Shown here one piece after another: positions 9,401-18,600 of a stretch of 64,000 nt of DNA. The stretch's first letter is position 1, and every line of letters begins with the position of its first letter. Origin of the DNA: Mytilus edulis (taxonomy: Eukaryota; Mollusca; Bivalvia; Mytilida; Mytilidae); the NCBI RefSeq assembly GCF_963676685.1, contig NC_092357.1:65885957-65949956 (forward strand), given 5' to 3'. The notes beneath the pieces were generated by a model. That model was given only the letters and a program-made list of their open reading frames with translations, had not been told where the DNA came from and did no database searches. The position numbers were made by a program, and so were the translations under genes.

Positions 9401-10007
9401 AGGCAATAACATATTAAATAAAACTTAACTTTTTTTATTTGTAGCCTGTTTAGACAGAAAGGATATAGTGTTTGTATTGGATTCATCATCCAGTGTCGGC
9501 AAGGATAATTTCCAATATATGTTAGATTTCGTAAATGCATTAGTAGAAGAAATGGGCAGCGCTTCAAACGAGCACAGATTTGCCCTTATAACTTACAGTA
9601 CTCAGGTACGCTTGGTTTTCAGCCTCGGTAGATATTCTAATGGTGATGTTGGTAGGGTTATTTCTACAACACGTTATAAAGCAGGCTCAACGAATACTGC
9701 TGGAGGTCTACGTACTGCAGCCGATGTGTTGAAAATGAATGGTGGCAGAAGTTCGGCCGAGGACATTGTAATACTGTTGACCGATGGTCAGTCAAATCTC
9801 AATTCCAGAGATACGATACCATCAGCGGAAGCTTTGAAACAGAAAGGTGTTAAAGTTATAACTGTTGGTATTAAGATATCTGACACGGACGAAATAAAGG
9901 CTATAGCGTCCAGTGAAAAGGAGGTGTTCATAGCCGAAACCTTCCAATCTCTTAAAGATATTAAACAAGAAATATCAGAAAATTCATGTCAAGGCAGTGG
10001 AAGATAA
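216..10007 (+). CDS. Secreted vWA/EGF multidomain protein (3' part of gene, 7 exons in window)
   Basis: Joined exons 216-406, 2185-2322, 3198-3311, 4682-5014, 5466-5696, 6885-6998 and 9445-10007 give an open frame of 560 residues ending in TAA. All introns have GT-AG ends, and every internal border is phase 1, the classic phase for shuffled extracellular modules. Domain order is vWA (C-terminal half only), EGF-like, vWA, EGF-like, vWA. vWA domains bind ligands through a metal site (MIDAS); EGF modules act as spacers. The product is therefore expected outside the cell, in matrix or as an adhesive or soluble recognition protein. The first exon here starts in phase 2 in the middle of a vWA domain, so the signal peptide and N-terminus lie left of the window. 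Order vWA-EGF-vWA resembles matrilins, but I see no C-terminal coiled coil. A byssal matrix protein or other vWA/EGF protein is equally possible. Seen: domains and splice sites. Inferred: location and role. Confidence 0.9.
381..1085 (+). repeat. 55-bp tandem array copying an exon end and its splice donor (13 copies)
   Basis: The word GAAGGGAACAAAAG starts at 381, 436, 491, 546, 601, 656, 711, 766, 821, 876, 931, 986 and 1041, exactly 55 bp apart. Copy 1 is the coding end of the exon. Copies 2-13 lie in the intron. Every copy keeps the donor context TTGGTAAGGG; the few substitutions (for example at about 617, 890, 948, 1060) fall before the donor. The exon copy reads ATCGTCGTTG where the later copies mostly read ATCGTTGTTG, a synonymous difference. 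The unit is not a multiple of 3, and reading past the first donor meets TAA at 424-426. Confidence 0.97.
1216..1386. mobile_element. 171-bp foldback (MITE-like) element with 10-bp target duplication
   Basis: The ends CAATCTAATTG and CAATTAGATTG are inverted copies and the inversion continues for about 55 bases to a small loop near 1275. The element is flanked on both sides by GTACATTTTT (1206-1215 and 1387-1396), a perfect 10-bp direct repeat. The right arm is partly duplicated: the motif AAAAAAAATAGCGAGTGAGA occurs twice (from about 1294 and 1349). No coding capacity. It lies in the intron between the two vWA1 exons. Confidence 0.85.
1636..1921 (-). repeat. Mussel interspersed repeat, family R2, minus orientation
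   Basis: It contains the reverse complement of hallmark words of a common mussel repeat: GACAACAACCCGACC near the left end, the GCCAGCTGAAG-type block (reverse complement near 1757-1768) and the sequence around CTCCTGACTCGGGACAGGCG near 1875. Other copies in this window are at 1981-2145, 31060-31400 and 34676-34815. It forms an inverted pair with the copy 60 bp downstream. Family name is mine. Confidence 0.75.
1981..2145 (+). repeat. Mussel interspersed repeat, family R2, 3' half
   Basis: It carries the plus-strand words GGGGCCAGCTGAAGGACACC, CATTGAAAACTCATTGGTGG and GACACATTCCCCATTTCC of family R2. The copy ends 40 bp before the acceptor of the next vWA exon. The small open frames here belong to the repeat and are not genes. 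Confidence 0.75.
2185..2322 (+). CDS. Exon: end of vWA domain 1
   Basis: Acceptor TTTTATCAG before 2185, donor GTAAGT at 2323. Joined to the exon ending at 406, the split codon becomes GGC and the strand reads VIVVGIGLSASDEEF, the expected vWA strand and following helix. The rest (AAVSSPVSKYLYQ, then DVAGLTDISDNIMAYLCN) matches the last strand and C-terminal helix of a vWA fold. It ends in phase 1, ready for the EGF exon. Confidence 0.92.
2366..2475 (+). pseudogene. Partial duplicate of the preceding vWA exon with broken donor
   Basis: From about 2366 to 2475 the sequence repeats positions 2225-2335 with few changes, for example the shared stretch GTACCAGTCTAAAGATGTTG. The upstream half of the exon and its acceptor are not included. 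The donor TGGTAAGTAT of the real exon has become TGGAAAGTAT, so the copy cannot end as an exon. It lies 44 bp into the intron. I read it as a dead tandem partial duplication. Confidence 0.9.
3198..3311 (+). CDS. Exon: EGF-like domain 1
   Basis: Acceptor TTATTGTAG, donor GTGAGT at 3312, both phase 1; 114 bp, 38 residues. Six cysteines in EGF spacing: CETNPCQNGGHC, then YFCECREGFAGVNC. The NPCQNGG turn and GF.G.NC end are typical. I see no DxD/N-x-D start of a strong calcium-binding EGF. The next intron begins directly with the 38-bp array. Confidence 0.95.
3312..4095 (+). repeat. 38-bp tandem array that starts exactly at a splice donor (21 copies)
   Basis: Units start at 3312, 3350, 3388, 3426, 3464, 3502, 3535 and then every 38 bp to 4067; the unit at 3502 is 33 bp. 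The unit begins with GTGAGT, which in copy 1 is the real donor of the EGF exon; the unit at 3687 reads ATGAGT. Most units also contain a second donor-like word, CTGTAAGTAAAC. The array therefore offers about 40 donor-like sites in 784 bp. Units differ by a few substitutions (TTATCTC, TAATCTC, TTATGTC). Confidence 0.97.
4382..4583 (-). mobile_element. 5'-truncated retroelement tail (same family as 12404-12965)
   Basis: Read on the minus strand, this is the non-coding 3' tail that follows the reverse-transcriptase C-terminus at 12657, with the shared words CCATGGC, GAGTTTGACTG and the CTTCCAGAGTACCTGAGATC block. On the plus strand it reads AGAGGGACTAAAGATCCCAG onward. A decayed copy of another mussel repeat (family R1, words like ACACAGCCTTCAGCAATGAG) precedes it at about 4175-4325. 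Confidence 0.75.
4682..5014 (+). CDS. Exon: first two thirds of vWA domain 2 with MIDAS
   Basis: Acceptor CTCTCTGCAG, donor GTAAGT at 5015; phase 1 in and out. It starts ACDAKADVAFLIDSSGSIG, the first strand with the intact DxSxS metal motif. GNTNTAAGI supplies the conserved Thr. It stops right before the central strand, which the next exon provides. This vWA domain is split by an intron at a different point from vWA1, while vWA3 is not split. Confidence 0.95.
5466..5696 (+). CDS. Exon: end of vWA domain 2
   Basis: Acceptor TTTCCTTTACAG, donor GTAATT at 5697. It continues the fold with FLIIITDGVSN, whose Asp completes the metal site, then AQKAKEEGVHVITIGVG and the final helix (LTTDLVKATC). 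With the preceding exon this makes a complete vWA domain of about 187 residues. It ends in phase 1. Confidence 0.95.
5891..5978 (+). repeat. Mussel interspersed repeat, family R4, fragment
   Basis: The words CATCAAACGAATAGAAAACA and TTAGAAAATGGTGGATT belong to family R4, which recurs at 15861, 25270, 35360, 39555, 43350, 45563 and 53052, always in the plus orientation. Confidence 0.7.
6238..6422. mobile_element. MITE-like element, about 185 bp
   Basis: The left end CAATTGGCCGTTTCAGAATC and the right end, read in reverse complement as CCAATTAGCCGTTTCAGAAT, are inverted copies of about 38 bp ending in TGGGTAAT. The middle also folds: ACGTCATTGGTTAAA against TTTGTAACCAATCACAACGT. No coding capacity; small open frames here are incidental. 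It sits in the intron before EGF 2. Confidence 0.75.
6425..6612 (+). repeat. Bivalve interspersed repeat, family R3, 3' part
   Basis: It carries the words CATCAACTTGAAACTTAGTA, GGTCCACTGAACATAGAAAA and GATGGGGCATCC of a repeat very common in bivalve genomes. Fuller copies are at 11967-12246 and 13407-13690, and a 5' part is at 57628-57815. Confidence 0.8.
6885..6998 (+). CDS. Exon: EGF-like domain 2
   Basis: Acceptor TGTTATTTTCCAG, donor GTATGT at 6999, phase 1-1. Exactly 114 bp like EGF 1. Cysteine pattern CNENPCLNGGVC then FQCKCPMGYSGLRC. The equal length, equal phase and shared NPC.NGG.C turn suggest that EGF 1 and 2 arose by duplication of a module together with its vWA neighbour. Confidence 0.95.
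7121..7267. repeat. Foldback element with about 50-bp arms
   Basis: TTAAGCTCCGATGGCATCAA near 7132-7151 is repeated in inverse near 7234-7255; the arms span about 7121-7174 and 7217-7267 and are nearly perfect. The loop contains ACGCGTTAGCGT. No coding capacity; likely a non-autonomous transposable element. No target duplication could be fixed by eye. Confidence 0.8.
7719..8020 (+). mobile_element. Hairpin-bearing non-autonomous element, copy 1
   Basis: AAGGAATGACTGTAATATTT at 7719 pairs with its inverse ending at 7871, giving arms of about 70 bp around a loop with AACGCGCGTAGC. A unique tail follows to about 8020 with TGACGTCACTGTCACATGAC and AGCCAATCAGAAGACGCGTT. The same hairpin plus tail occurs in the opposite orientation at 44562-44848. 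Confidence 0.85.
8775..9180 (-). mobile_element. Retroelement tail with CCCGAAATC-rich short repeats
   Basis: The first part (to about 8960) is the minus-strand 3' tail of the reverse-transcriptase element family, with CCATGGC and the CTCAGGTGCTCTGGAAGGGT block. It continues into short imperfect repeats of ATCCCGAAATCC and GGGCTTAAAAACACC (about 8975-9135) and ends with CTGCTCCACATGTGGCACC, again a tail word. The short repeats look like an internal expansion. Confidence 0.7.
9445..10007 (+). CDS. Terminal exon: complete vWA domain 3 and stop
   Basis: Acceptor TTTTTTTATTTGTAG before 9445. One uninterrupted exon of 187 codons encodes a whole vWA domain: DIVFVLDSSSSVG (DxSxS motif), GSTNTAGGL (Thr), VILLTDGQSN (Asp), VKVITVGI, and a final helix. 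All metal-site residues are present. A short tail NSCQGSGR and TAA (10005-10007) end the protein. The corresponding region of vWA2 is split by an intron, so this copy either lost that intron or vWA2 gained it. Confidence 0.96.
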
Positions 10008-10083
10008 TTCAGTGTGCAATAGTTCATATTTCTAACATTTAATGAAATTTTTATAACATTTTTTTAATCTATTCTATTGTGTA

Positions 10084-10089
10084 AATAAA
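10084..10089 (+). terminator. Polyadenylation signal of the vWA/EGF gene
   Basis: AATAAA lies 77 bp after the stop codon and is the first in the AT-rich 3' region. Further AATAAA words follow at about 10558 and 11369, so longer 3' ends are possible. Confidence 0.6.
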
Positions 10090-11960
10090 AAATTCTATGA
10101 AGCTTGTGTTGTATACATGTATTTATATGTCTCTAAATTTAGTTTCTATATCTAAGATTTTTTGTCAATCTATCTATTAGTTTTTCATTTAACCGTGACA
10201 TATTACTTTCTTTGGAATTACGATTTCCCAATTTTTTATATATGAGATTTGCTTATCCAGGTCGTTTCATAAAAATTTTATCCAAAATTTAAAGATTGTA
10301 AAAATCTTATCAATTTAAGTTTGAATAATACATATGCCACAAACAATAAAAAAAAAAGTTGAATTTGAGGAACAATAATCCAGGTGACAAATTTAAAATA
10401 AATTAAAACCCACAGCTAAGTCTATCAATATTAAGAATGAAGTTGTGTAATTATTAATTTAAAGAATGAAATAGTTATTATTAGCAATTATTTTTGTTTG
10501 CTTATTTACTAATGATGAATATATCAATTTGTTGATTTTTGTGTAATGTTTAATGCCAAATAAAATTTGTTTGTTGTTTTCATTATTTTAACCCTGATGA
10601 AGATACTGCAGTAATTGCCAATTTTTTTTTCTAAATTCAAACAATGTTTTTTTTACATTTTTGTTCTGGAATTTTCTCAATGTAAGATTCGACTCCTGGC
10701 TACTATCTATTCAAAATTTCCATTTTAGACATTTTTCTGGAAGAAAATAAGTGATTCATAACAATGGCAGAATAATCAATGTGGCCTTATGGGTAATTCA
10801 TCATTTCATTTGTCATTTGTATAATTGTTTCTTTTCATAAACTGTGATGTATAATTGTCATAAAATTATAATATATATAATGGTATACATATATTATGTT
10901 TATCTACATCTCTGGTAAATTGAATAGAACCTGCATTATTTCAAAACCTTGCATAGCTGAAGTTTAATAATTAGAACTTAGTTTTCACATCTATTGAAAA
11001 AAAAATTGATTTTTTTTTACAAAATATTTATGTTTTACAAGGTATGGGACAGAATGAAATTGTTATTATATACATGAAACCCTCAAATTAAAAAAGTTAT
11101 AAAGCTCAAATTATAAAAAGTTATAAAGATTACATTTTTTATGTAATCCTTAAAATTCTTAAAGAAACATGAACAGTGTATTATAGCTGTTCCTTGTGGA
11201 GTATTTTCTCCCCTACTATTTTTTTGGTGTCAGAAGATATACAAAATTTTCTAGATGTTTCCTTTGTTTATGTATCATTTTATGCATATGCTATTTATCA
11301 CATGATTGTCATGTGACATGTTGCATTTAAATATTTTATGATGTATGTATTTGTTTACTAATCATTTTTAATAAAATTTAAAAAAAAAATGTGACTTAAT
11401 TATGTAAAGATGCCTGTGTGGCCAAGGTAACAAGCGTCAGTGAACACTGGGAGTTACTGTGTGTAATTATACCCCACTTATCCTCCGTTTGTAAGTTGCA
11501 ACTCATCTTAAACCTCACAACACAATTTTAAGTTATTTTATAGATAATAAGGACATACTATATGTAGATGTGCATATCAACAGGATTTCATGAATCCAAA
11601 TTTTTTTTCTAGATATATGAAGATGTGGTATGAGTGTCAATGAGACTACTCTCCATCCAAGTCATAATTTGTAAAAGTAATCCTTTATAGGTCAAAGTAC
11701 AGTCTTTTTTTGTTTATTGTTGAAGGTTATTAGGTGACCAACAGTTTCATACATTCACTTCAATTGTGATCTGGTAAATAGTAACTTCAACTGCAATAAA
11801 ACCATATCTTATTTTAACAAAAGGCATGACTAGAGCCGTATAAATTACTTGGATTAGATATTTCAACAGAGATGTATTTCTATAAAATATTTCTTCAGCA
11901 GGTTCATTTAAGTCAATGGTTAATTTAAGTTAGATGTGAAGATCTGCAATTGAGGAGTTT
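10090..11960. other. AT-rich intergenic region without recognisable gene
   Basis: I see no exon-like open frame with splice borders on either strand. A decayed fragment of family R1 (GATGTGGTATGAGTGTCAAT, then CTCTCCATCCAAGTCATAAT) lies at about 11620-11770. The rest is A/T-rich unique-looking sequence. Confidence 0.6.
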
Positions 11961-11966
11961 TCTACA

Positions 11967-12246
11967 TTTTTATGCTCCATCTAGGGACATTATGTTTTCG
12001 GTCTGTGCATTCGTTCGTCTGTCCGTCTGTCAATCTGTGTGTCTTCAGATTGAAGTCTAGTCAAGAACGTTTTTGATTAAGTTAAAGTCCAATCAAATTG
12101 ACACTAAGTACACATGTTCTCTATGATATAACCTTATTCATTTTAATGCCAAATCAGAGTTTTAACCCTAATGTCACGGTCCACTAAACATACAAAATGA
12201 TAGTATGAATTGGGCATCCACGTACTATGGATACATTCTTGTTGAA
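11967..12246 (+). repeat. Bivalve interspersed repeat, family R3
   Basis: It runs from TTTTTATGCTCCATCTAGGG through the CGTCTGTCCGTCTGTC block to GGGCATCCACGTACTATGGA. It is diverged from the copy at 13407-13690. Confidence 0.8.
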
Positions 12247-12403
12247 ACTCACTTTTTTTATTTGTTTAACAACCAAAAATATCTGTCATGGTGGAGGGAT
12301 GGAGAAATTGTTATCCAGCCAAGATCACTTCAGATTTAAAGATCTTTCCGATCAACTTGAAACATTCATCATGCTCAATCAGGATCAATGTGAGAGGCAC
12401 CTT

Positions 12404-12965
12404 TTAGCAACATTCCAGCAGCACCTGCATACGGGGTATATATCTCCCAATTGATACGATATTCCCGTGCTTGCATTTCCTATCATGATTTTCTTGATAG
12501 AGGTATGCTGCTCACAAGGAAGCTATTAAACCAAGAGTTCCAAATGGTGAAGTTGAAATCATCCCTTCGTAAATTTTACGGACGCCATCACGAGTTGGTT
12601 GACCGTTATGGAATAACCGTTTCACAAATGATATCGGATATGTTCCTTACTTCGTAACTACAATCCCCTTCCCTTTCATGAATATGACCTACCGAATTAG
12701 ACTATTTACCGGATTTGTAATCACATAAGCAACACGACGGGTGCCACATGTGGAGCAGGACCTGCTTACCCTTCCGGAGCACCTGAGATCACCCCTAGTT
12801 TTTGGTGGGGTTCGTGTTGTTTATTCTTTAGTTTTCTATGTTATGTCGTGTGTACTATTTTTTTTCTGTTTGTCCTTTTCATTTTTAGCCATGGCGTTGT
12901 CAGTTTGTTTTAGATTTATGAGTTTGACTGTCCCTTTGGTATCTTTCGTCCCTCTTTTAAATTAT
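12404..12965 (+). pseudogene. Reverse-transcriptase C-terminus plus 3' tail of a retroelement (5'-truncated)
   Basis: From about 12404 the frame reads SNIPAAPAYGVYISQLIRYS, then RACISYHDFLDRG, LLNQEF, KFYGRHHELVDRYG and stops after MFLTS at 12657. I recognise this as the C-terminal end of a retroelement reverse transcriptase common in molluscs, probably Penelope-like. A non-coding tail follows, with GGTGCCACATGTGGAGCAGG and GCCATGGCGTTGTCAG, to about 12965. Upstream catalytic parts are absent. The same tail recurs alone at several places in the window, which ties those repeats to this element. Class assignment is from recall. Confidence 0.8.
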
Positions 12966-13214
12966 TTGAAACTTTAGATTTTGACAGTATTCGTGGTTCA
13001 CTAAACCATGACATAGGATAGGCACAATTGAGCCTTCTGTCTAATGAACACATTTTTATGTTTATTGCCTGTAATGAATAAGTAGATTACTAGTACTGCA
13101 ACTTAACTCGAGCTCTGTAGAAGATTAGTTCATCAGAAAATATCTATCAGTTACTTTGGAAAAAAAATAGTGATTAAAAAATTGTATGTGCTGACCTGCA
13201 ACAATAGGAACTTG

Positions 13215-13690
13215 CAATGGTATTTTTGGCTTACCTGTCTCAAAGGACCAAGTGAGGTCTTCTAATCACTTGGTGTCAATCATTGTCGTCAGTTAAATTT
13301 AACAAATATAATGTATCTTCTACTCATAAACTACTGAACCAAATTTAACCAAACTTAACCACAATCATCATCAACAAGACAAGGTCTACGAACAAGGCAA
13401 TTTTTATGCCCCATTTATGGGCATTATGTTTTCTGGTCTGTGCGTCCGTCTGTTCGTCCGTCTGTCCCGTTTCAGGTTAAAGTTTTGGTTAAAGTTTTTG
13501 GTCGAGGTAGTTTTTGATGAAGTTGAAGTCCGATCAACTTGAAACTTAGCAAACATGTTCCCTATGATATGATGTTTCTAATTTCAATGCCAAACTAGAT
13601 ATTTTATCCCATTTTCACGGTCCACTGAACATAGAAAATGATATTGCGGATGGGGCATCCGTGTACTTGGGACACATTCTTGTTTCTTAT
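13215..13690 (+). repeat. Two abutting bivalve repeats (second is family R3)
   Basis: The first, about 13215-13400, contains TCAAAGGACCAAGTGAGGTC and TTAACCACAATCATCATCAA, a widespread bivalve repeat. The second, 13407-13690, is the most complete R3 copy here: TTTATGCCCCATTTATGGGC, then GTGCGTCCGTCTGTTCGTCC, ending at GACACATTCTTGTTTC. Confidence 0.8.
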
Positions 13691-14867
13691 ATAGTTAGTA
13701 GACTATCGCTTTTTATACGAGTGCTTGCTGTTAAATGAGGATGTTTTATACCCTCTTGTTCAATATGAAAATATGCCAATTTGAGCGACACAGACTCCAA
13801 AGAGCATCTAATTGAGCATACTGTAATTCTATGCATATACCAACAATCACTTTGGCATGGTGGATAGCAACCAATAAAAGATTCTTAAACTGCAACTTTG
13901 TCCTATTTCAGGACAGCTACAAATCTTATAAATCAGTGTAAAATAACTCATTCGGTTAAAAATCATCAATATCAAAAAAGACGATGTGTTAAAACCTTGT
14001 GCAATGCCAAGATACAGGTATCGACATGTTGTAGATCCAATGAATGTGTATATGTATATAACATACAAGTAGTATTTAGTTTGCTTTTAATTTACTGATA
14101 ACAAAATCAATATTTATACCAAAAAGAACAATATTTAATGATCTTGTTACAGTGGTGAATTGGTAAGCTTTTAGAATAAGTTTATTTAACGAATCGACAA
14201 GTTAAGTAGGATCGTTTCTAAATTTTCGGGCACGGTTAATAACATTTCCGTAAAAATTAGGATGTGCTATCCCATTAGAAATAAGTTTTCTACAGGTACA
14301 ACTTAACTCCTAAACCAAATCTGTATATCTATGGAAAAATTTAGTACAGGTTTAAAGTACTTAATGGTAACGAAATCCCTGGCTTAATAATTTACCATCC
14401 AGTAATACATAGCTTACGTTAGTTAAAATCAAATACGTCACAACAGACACGGGGATAGCAAACGCGCTGTGAAATATAAACACCGTAAGATGTTGCCTAA
14501 GGAACATCACCATATAAAAAAGGAAAATTAACAGTAAGAAACGAAATATCGTCCCTTTTGTCGTAAGTTTATTTTTGAGTTTCCCTTTAAGAACTTTTAA
14601 ATAACTTAATCTAGGAAAGGACTGTTATTACCATTTAAATTTGATTTATTTACAGTAAGTTTCTTTGGATAAATTTCAGCAGTATATAGAGAAAATTCTT
14701 AATTATTTAACGAAAACATATGATTAAGATAACGATAAGCGTTGTTGAATTGCTTAAAAGGTAAAACTATTAAAGCTATAAGTTGCACTTTGTAAATACA
14801 GCTGTTTCGCAGAACACGCCTCTTTTGGGGACATCTTGAATATTCATAGAAAATTAATTTTGTTTAC

Positions 14868-14935
14868 ATACTGGTTCCAAGTTATGCTCTCTGTGTTCCA
14901 TCTCACAGAGACATAACTTGGAAATGTTACCAGTA
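14868..14935. repeat. Short perfect-arm hairpin
   Basis: TCCAAGTTATG and TCTCTGTG pair with CACAGAGA and CATAACTTGGA around an 8-base loop; the outer bases TACTGG and CCAGTA also pair. No coding content. Probably a small foldback element remnant. Confidence 0.75.
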
Positions 14936-15577
14936 AATATACATGTGCATATTGTTTACATTGAAATCTGTGGTAACCTTTCATTCGAGGTAGGGGTAGT
15001 TAAGAAAATTAGTGCAAGTTTAAAATCTGAGAAGTTCAGGGCATATAAACGTCCGCACAGCCCTATATTTTGACCTTTGAAAAAAATTGTGGTGCATATG
15101 AACTTTCAATTCTAGAATAAGATTTTTTTCAAAACTTCATAGTAAAAGTGGTACAGTTTTGCCGTAAAAAGGAGTTCCTATGGGAAATTGCATTGTCAAT
15201 ATTTACAGAAATGCAACCTATAATAGATATTAATTCTTTCCACTGGGGTATGCGACCCTCTTACTATTATCTTAACTTGTCACGATAAACCATAAAAGGT
15301 CCACAACTCGATCACATGTACAAGTTGTTTCTTCCTATTCAAAGGATTAAATGTAAATACACTAAATACATTAGTCCATAATCGTATGACAACGGTTGGT
15401 TTTTTTTGTGTCGAAAAACAACAATTTATAACAGAAAAACGAATGGAAAATAATGATATCAATAGTTTTTCTTATCAACACAAAAGTTCTGATTACTTTA
15501 ACACATATTTATCTTTTATTGGTAAAATTTGTGGCATCAAATGCTTATCAAATCATCTTTCACAACCTACAATAGCT

Positions 15578-15689
15578 AGTTAACAAGTTTATCTGCTTAT
15601 CGCGCAATGAAAGTAAGGATATTAAGGTGCATGATTTTCTGAAGTCTTATCTATCAGGACATTATTATTCAACTTTTATAAGAACGATA
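15578..15689 (+). promoter_or_regulatory. Conserved 5' flank of lectin gene A
   Basis: TTAACAAGTTTATCTGCTTA here is also found before lectin B (45225-45244), and GCATGATTTTCT(G/C)AAGTC is shared with the flank of lectin C (54891 onward). Three TTATC words (reverse of GATAA, GATA-factor type) fall in this stretch: TTATCT at 15589-15594, TTATCG near 15598, TTATCT near 15648. No TATA box at a fixed distance is evident. Because the block directly precedes three paralogous signal-peptide exons, it is likely 5' UTR and core promoter. Confidence 0.55.
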
Positions 15690-18600
15690 ATGGATTTTCG
15701 CGTGATTTTATTTGTTGGAATTTGTAAGTATATTCTTAGGAAAATAACGATGATGATGAACTTTCTATTTAAGAATGTTGCGGAACAATTTGATAAATAT
15801 CTAACCCTGCTAAAATAAAATAGGGGGGTATAGAATAACGAAAAGTAACGATTGATGGAACGTACAAAAAAAAGTAAAATCACAAAAATATTTAAAAACT
15901 GAACTCCGGGGAACGTTCAAAAAGGAAAGATTCTAATCAAATGGCAAAATCAAAAGCTCAAAACCATCAAACGAATGGACAACATCTGTCATATTCCTGA
16001 CTTGGTACAGTCATTTTCTTTTGTAGAAAATGATGTATTGAACCTGGTTTTATAGCTAGCTTAACTTCTCACTTGTATGACAGTCGCACCAAATCATATT
16101 ATAATGACGACGATGCGTAAACAGAACAAACAGACATAATAGGTAAACATGTCAAAAATAGGGGTACAGCAATCAACATTGTGTTGTAATCTTAATCCCT
16201 TTAAAAACAAACAAATATGTGACAAGGAAGTAAAAAAAGAGAAGAAAGAGCGATATACTTTGGATAACACCAGTGAAGAAAGAAAAACAAAAAAAGTATC
16301 AACAATCGACTACATACTAACTGTGCACTGTGTTTATCCTCGACTGTACCATTCTAAATTATTCTGAATTTTTTTTTTTTTTTCTTTTTTTTTTTTAAAG
16401 GTTATTCATGTTTCATTGATAGTTTTTCACATTTGTTAGTGGATACATCAAATACCGGTACCTTATCCCGGCCTTGTTAACCGTTAGTAGTATTACATAG
16501 CAAATTTTGTTAGTACTTGTTAGTTTAATTTGTCTGAAAAACATACATTTATAAATTATAATATATTCTGAATTTTTCTGCTTGACGACAATCTTAACTA
16601 AACTCGACCGTAATGCTTAGTAATGCATGTAAATGTAATCTCATAAGCATCTTACCGATCATTTTTCCATTTTATATCATTAATTCTACATGTTACTAAA
16701 CATGTATGTCATCATAATTACGGTATTTGTTTACCTTAACTATTGTGTCTGTATTTATATTGTATGTTTCTCTGTAAACTTGTATCTAGTTTTTAGAGAA
16801 TAAAGTATCTATTAGTATCTATTGTATATTAACGGAACACAGTAGAAGACCTTTGATAATCTGAACCATACTTGAAAGTCTGAACTAATACTTGACTTGT
16901 CTGAAACAATCTCAATTCATTCTAGACCTGTACTTAACCTATTTTATAACCTGTTTTAATATCTTAATCTTTCTCGACCTTACGTCTGACATTGGGAACG
17001 TCACCATCCAAAAAAAAAACAACCCGATAATTTACAACAGGACATGAAAAAAACATCGCTTGTTATCATAAATTTAGGTATTAAGCTTCCAGTTAAAGAT
17101 AAAGATGTCAAAATTCAGGAAAGGGTAGTGTTCATTGTTAGCATAAGCTTATTTGAAAGAGGGACGAAAGATTCCAAAGGGACAGTCAAACTCATAAATC
17201 GAAAAGAAACTGACAACGCCATGGCTAAAAATGAAAGACAAACAGATAAACAATAGAACACATGACAAAACATAGAAAACTAAAAAATAAACAACACGAA
17301 CACCAAAGTTAAAGTCAGTTCGGCAGTACTAATCTGCTTAGTGTACATACTGACGTTTATTGAGAGCCAACATATCATCAAAATATCTAATATTCAATTT
17401 TTGAATCAGATATTGTTTCGATGGGTCTCTGCTGATTTTAGTCATAAATTGCACTTGATAACAATACAGAAATAGGTCTGCAATTTGTGATGCACAGTCA
17501 GTTCGTATTGGAATTCCGATAACCTGACGACATACGGATTCTCCATAGCGAAAAAAAGTTGATCTAGTAATAATTCAAGGGCAGTGTAAGTATCAAAGCA
17601 GGCCTAAATGACAAAGCTCTTTGTTTGTTATTACTAAAATATGACCGAAAAGAGTTTGAACATATATATTCACATTCCGACTTTTTAAATTCTTAAAATC
17701 AAGTGTGATTTTAAGAATCAGATTATGAGGCAAAGTTGTATAAAGGGTAGAAAAATCGAAACAATACCAGATTAGAAATCACCAAAATAAGCATGCAATT
17801 TATCAAGTACTTCCAACAAATATTGACTCCCCAAAAGTAATGCATTCCATTATTTTCTAAGGCCTTTAAAACTATGTTCATTACCAAATTATAGAAGAAT
17901 CTTATGATTTCTTGTCAGCTTTTTCTCAAATCAATTAGAACCAGAAACATATTTATTGATAGATCGACAGATATACTGTTCTCAGATTAGAAAAAAAATT
18001 ATAATTAGTATTCATAAATGTGTGTGCAAACATGTATGTACGCGTCGAACATCAACACATAACATTACTACTGAAAACCAAACACATTTCGTCATGAGAT
18101 ATTATTCGGAAGAAAATATGGAACGCCAACACTGTCTTATTATGCCCATTTTTCATTATATGTTGTGCATTTACCCTTATATGATGTGCATTAACCTTTA
18201 TATGATGTGCATTTACCTTTATATGATGTGCATTTACCTTTTTATGATGTGCATTTATCTTTATATGATGTGCACTTGTCACCATATGATGTGCAAATAT
18301 CCTTATATGATATGCAAACATCATTATATGATGTGCAAACATCATTATATGATGTGCAAACATACTTATATGATGCGCATATATACTTATATGATGTGCA
18401 AATATACTTATATGATGTGCAAATGTACTTATATGATGTGCAAATGTACTTATATCATGTTCAAACATTCTTATGTGATGTGAAAATATACTAATATTAT
18501 GTTGAAAGATCCTTATATGATGTGCAAATACACTTATATTATGTTGAAAGATCCTTATATGATGTGCAAATATATTTATATGCTGTGCAAATATACTTAT

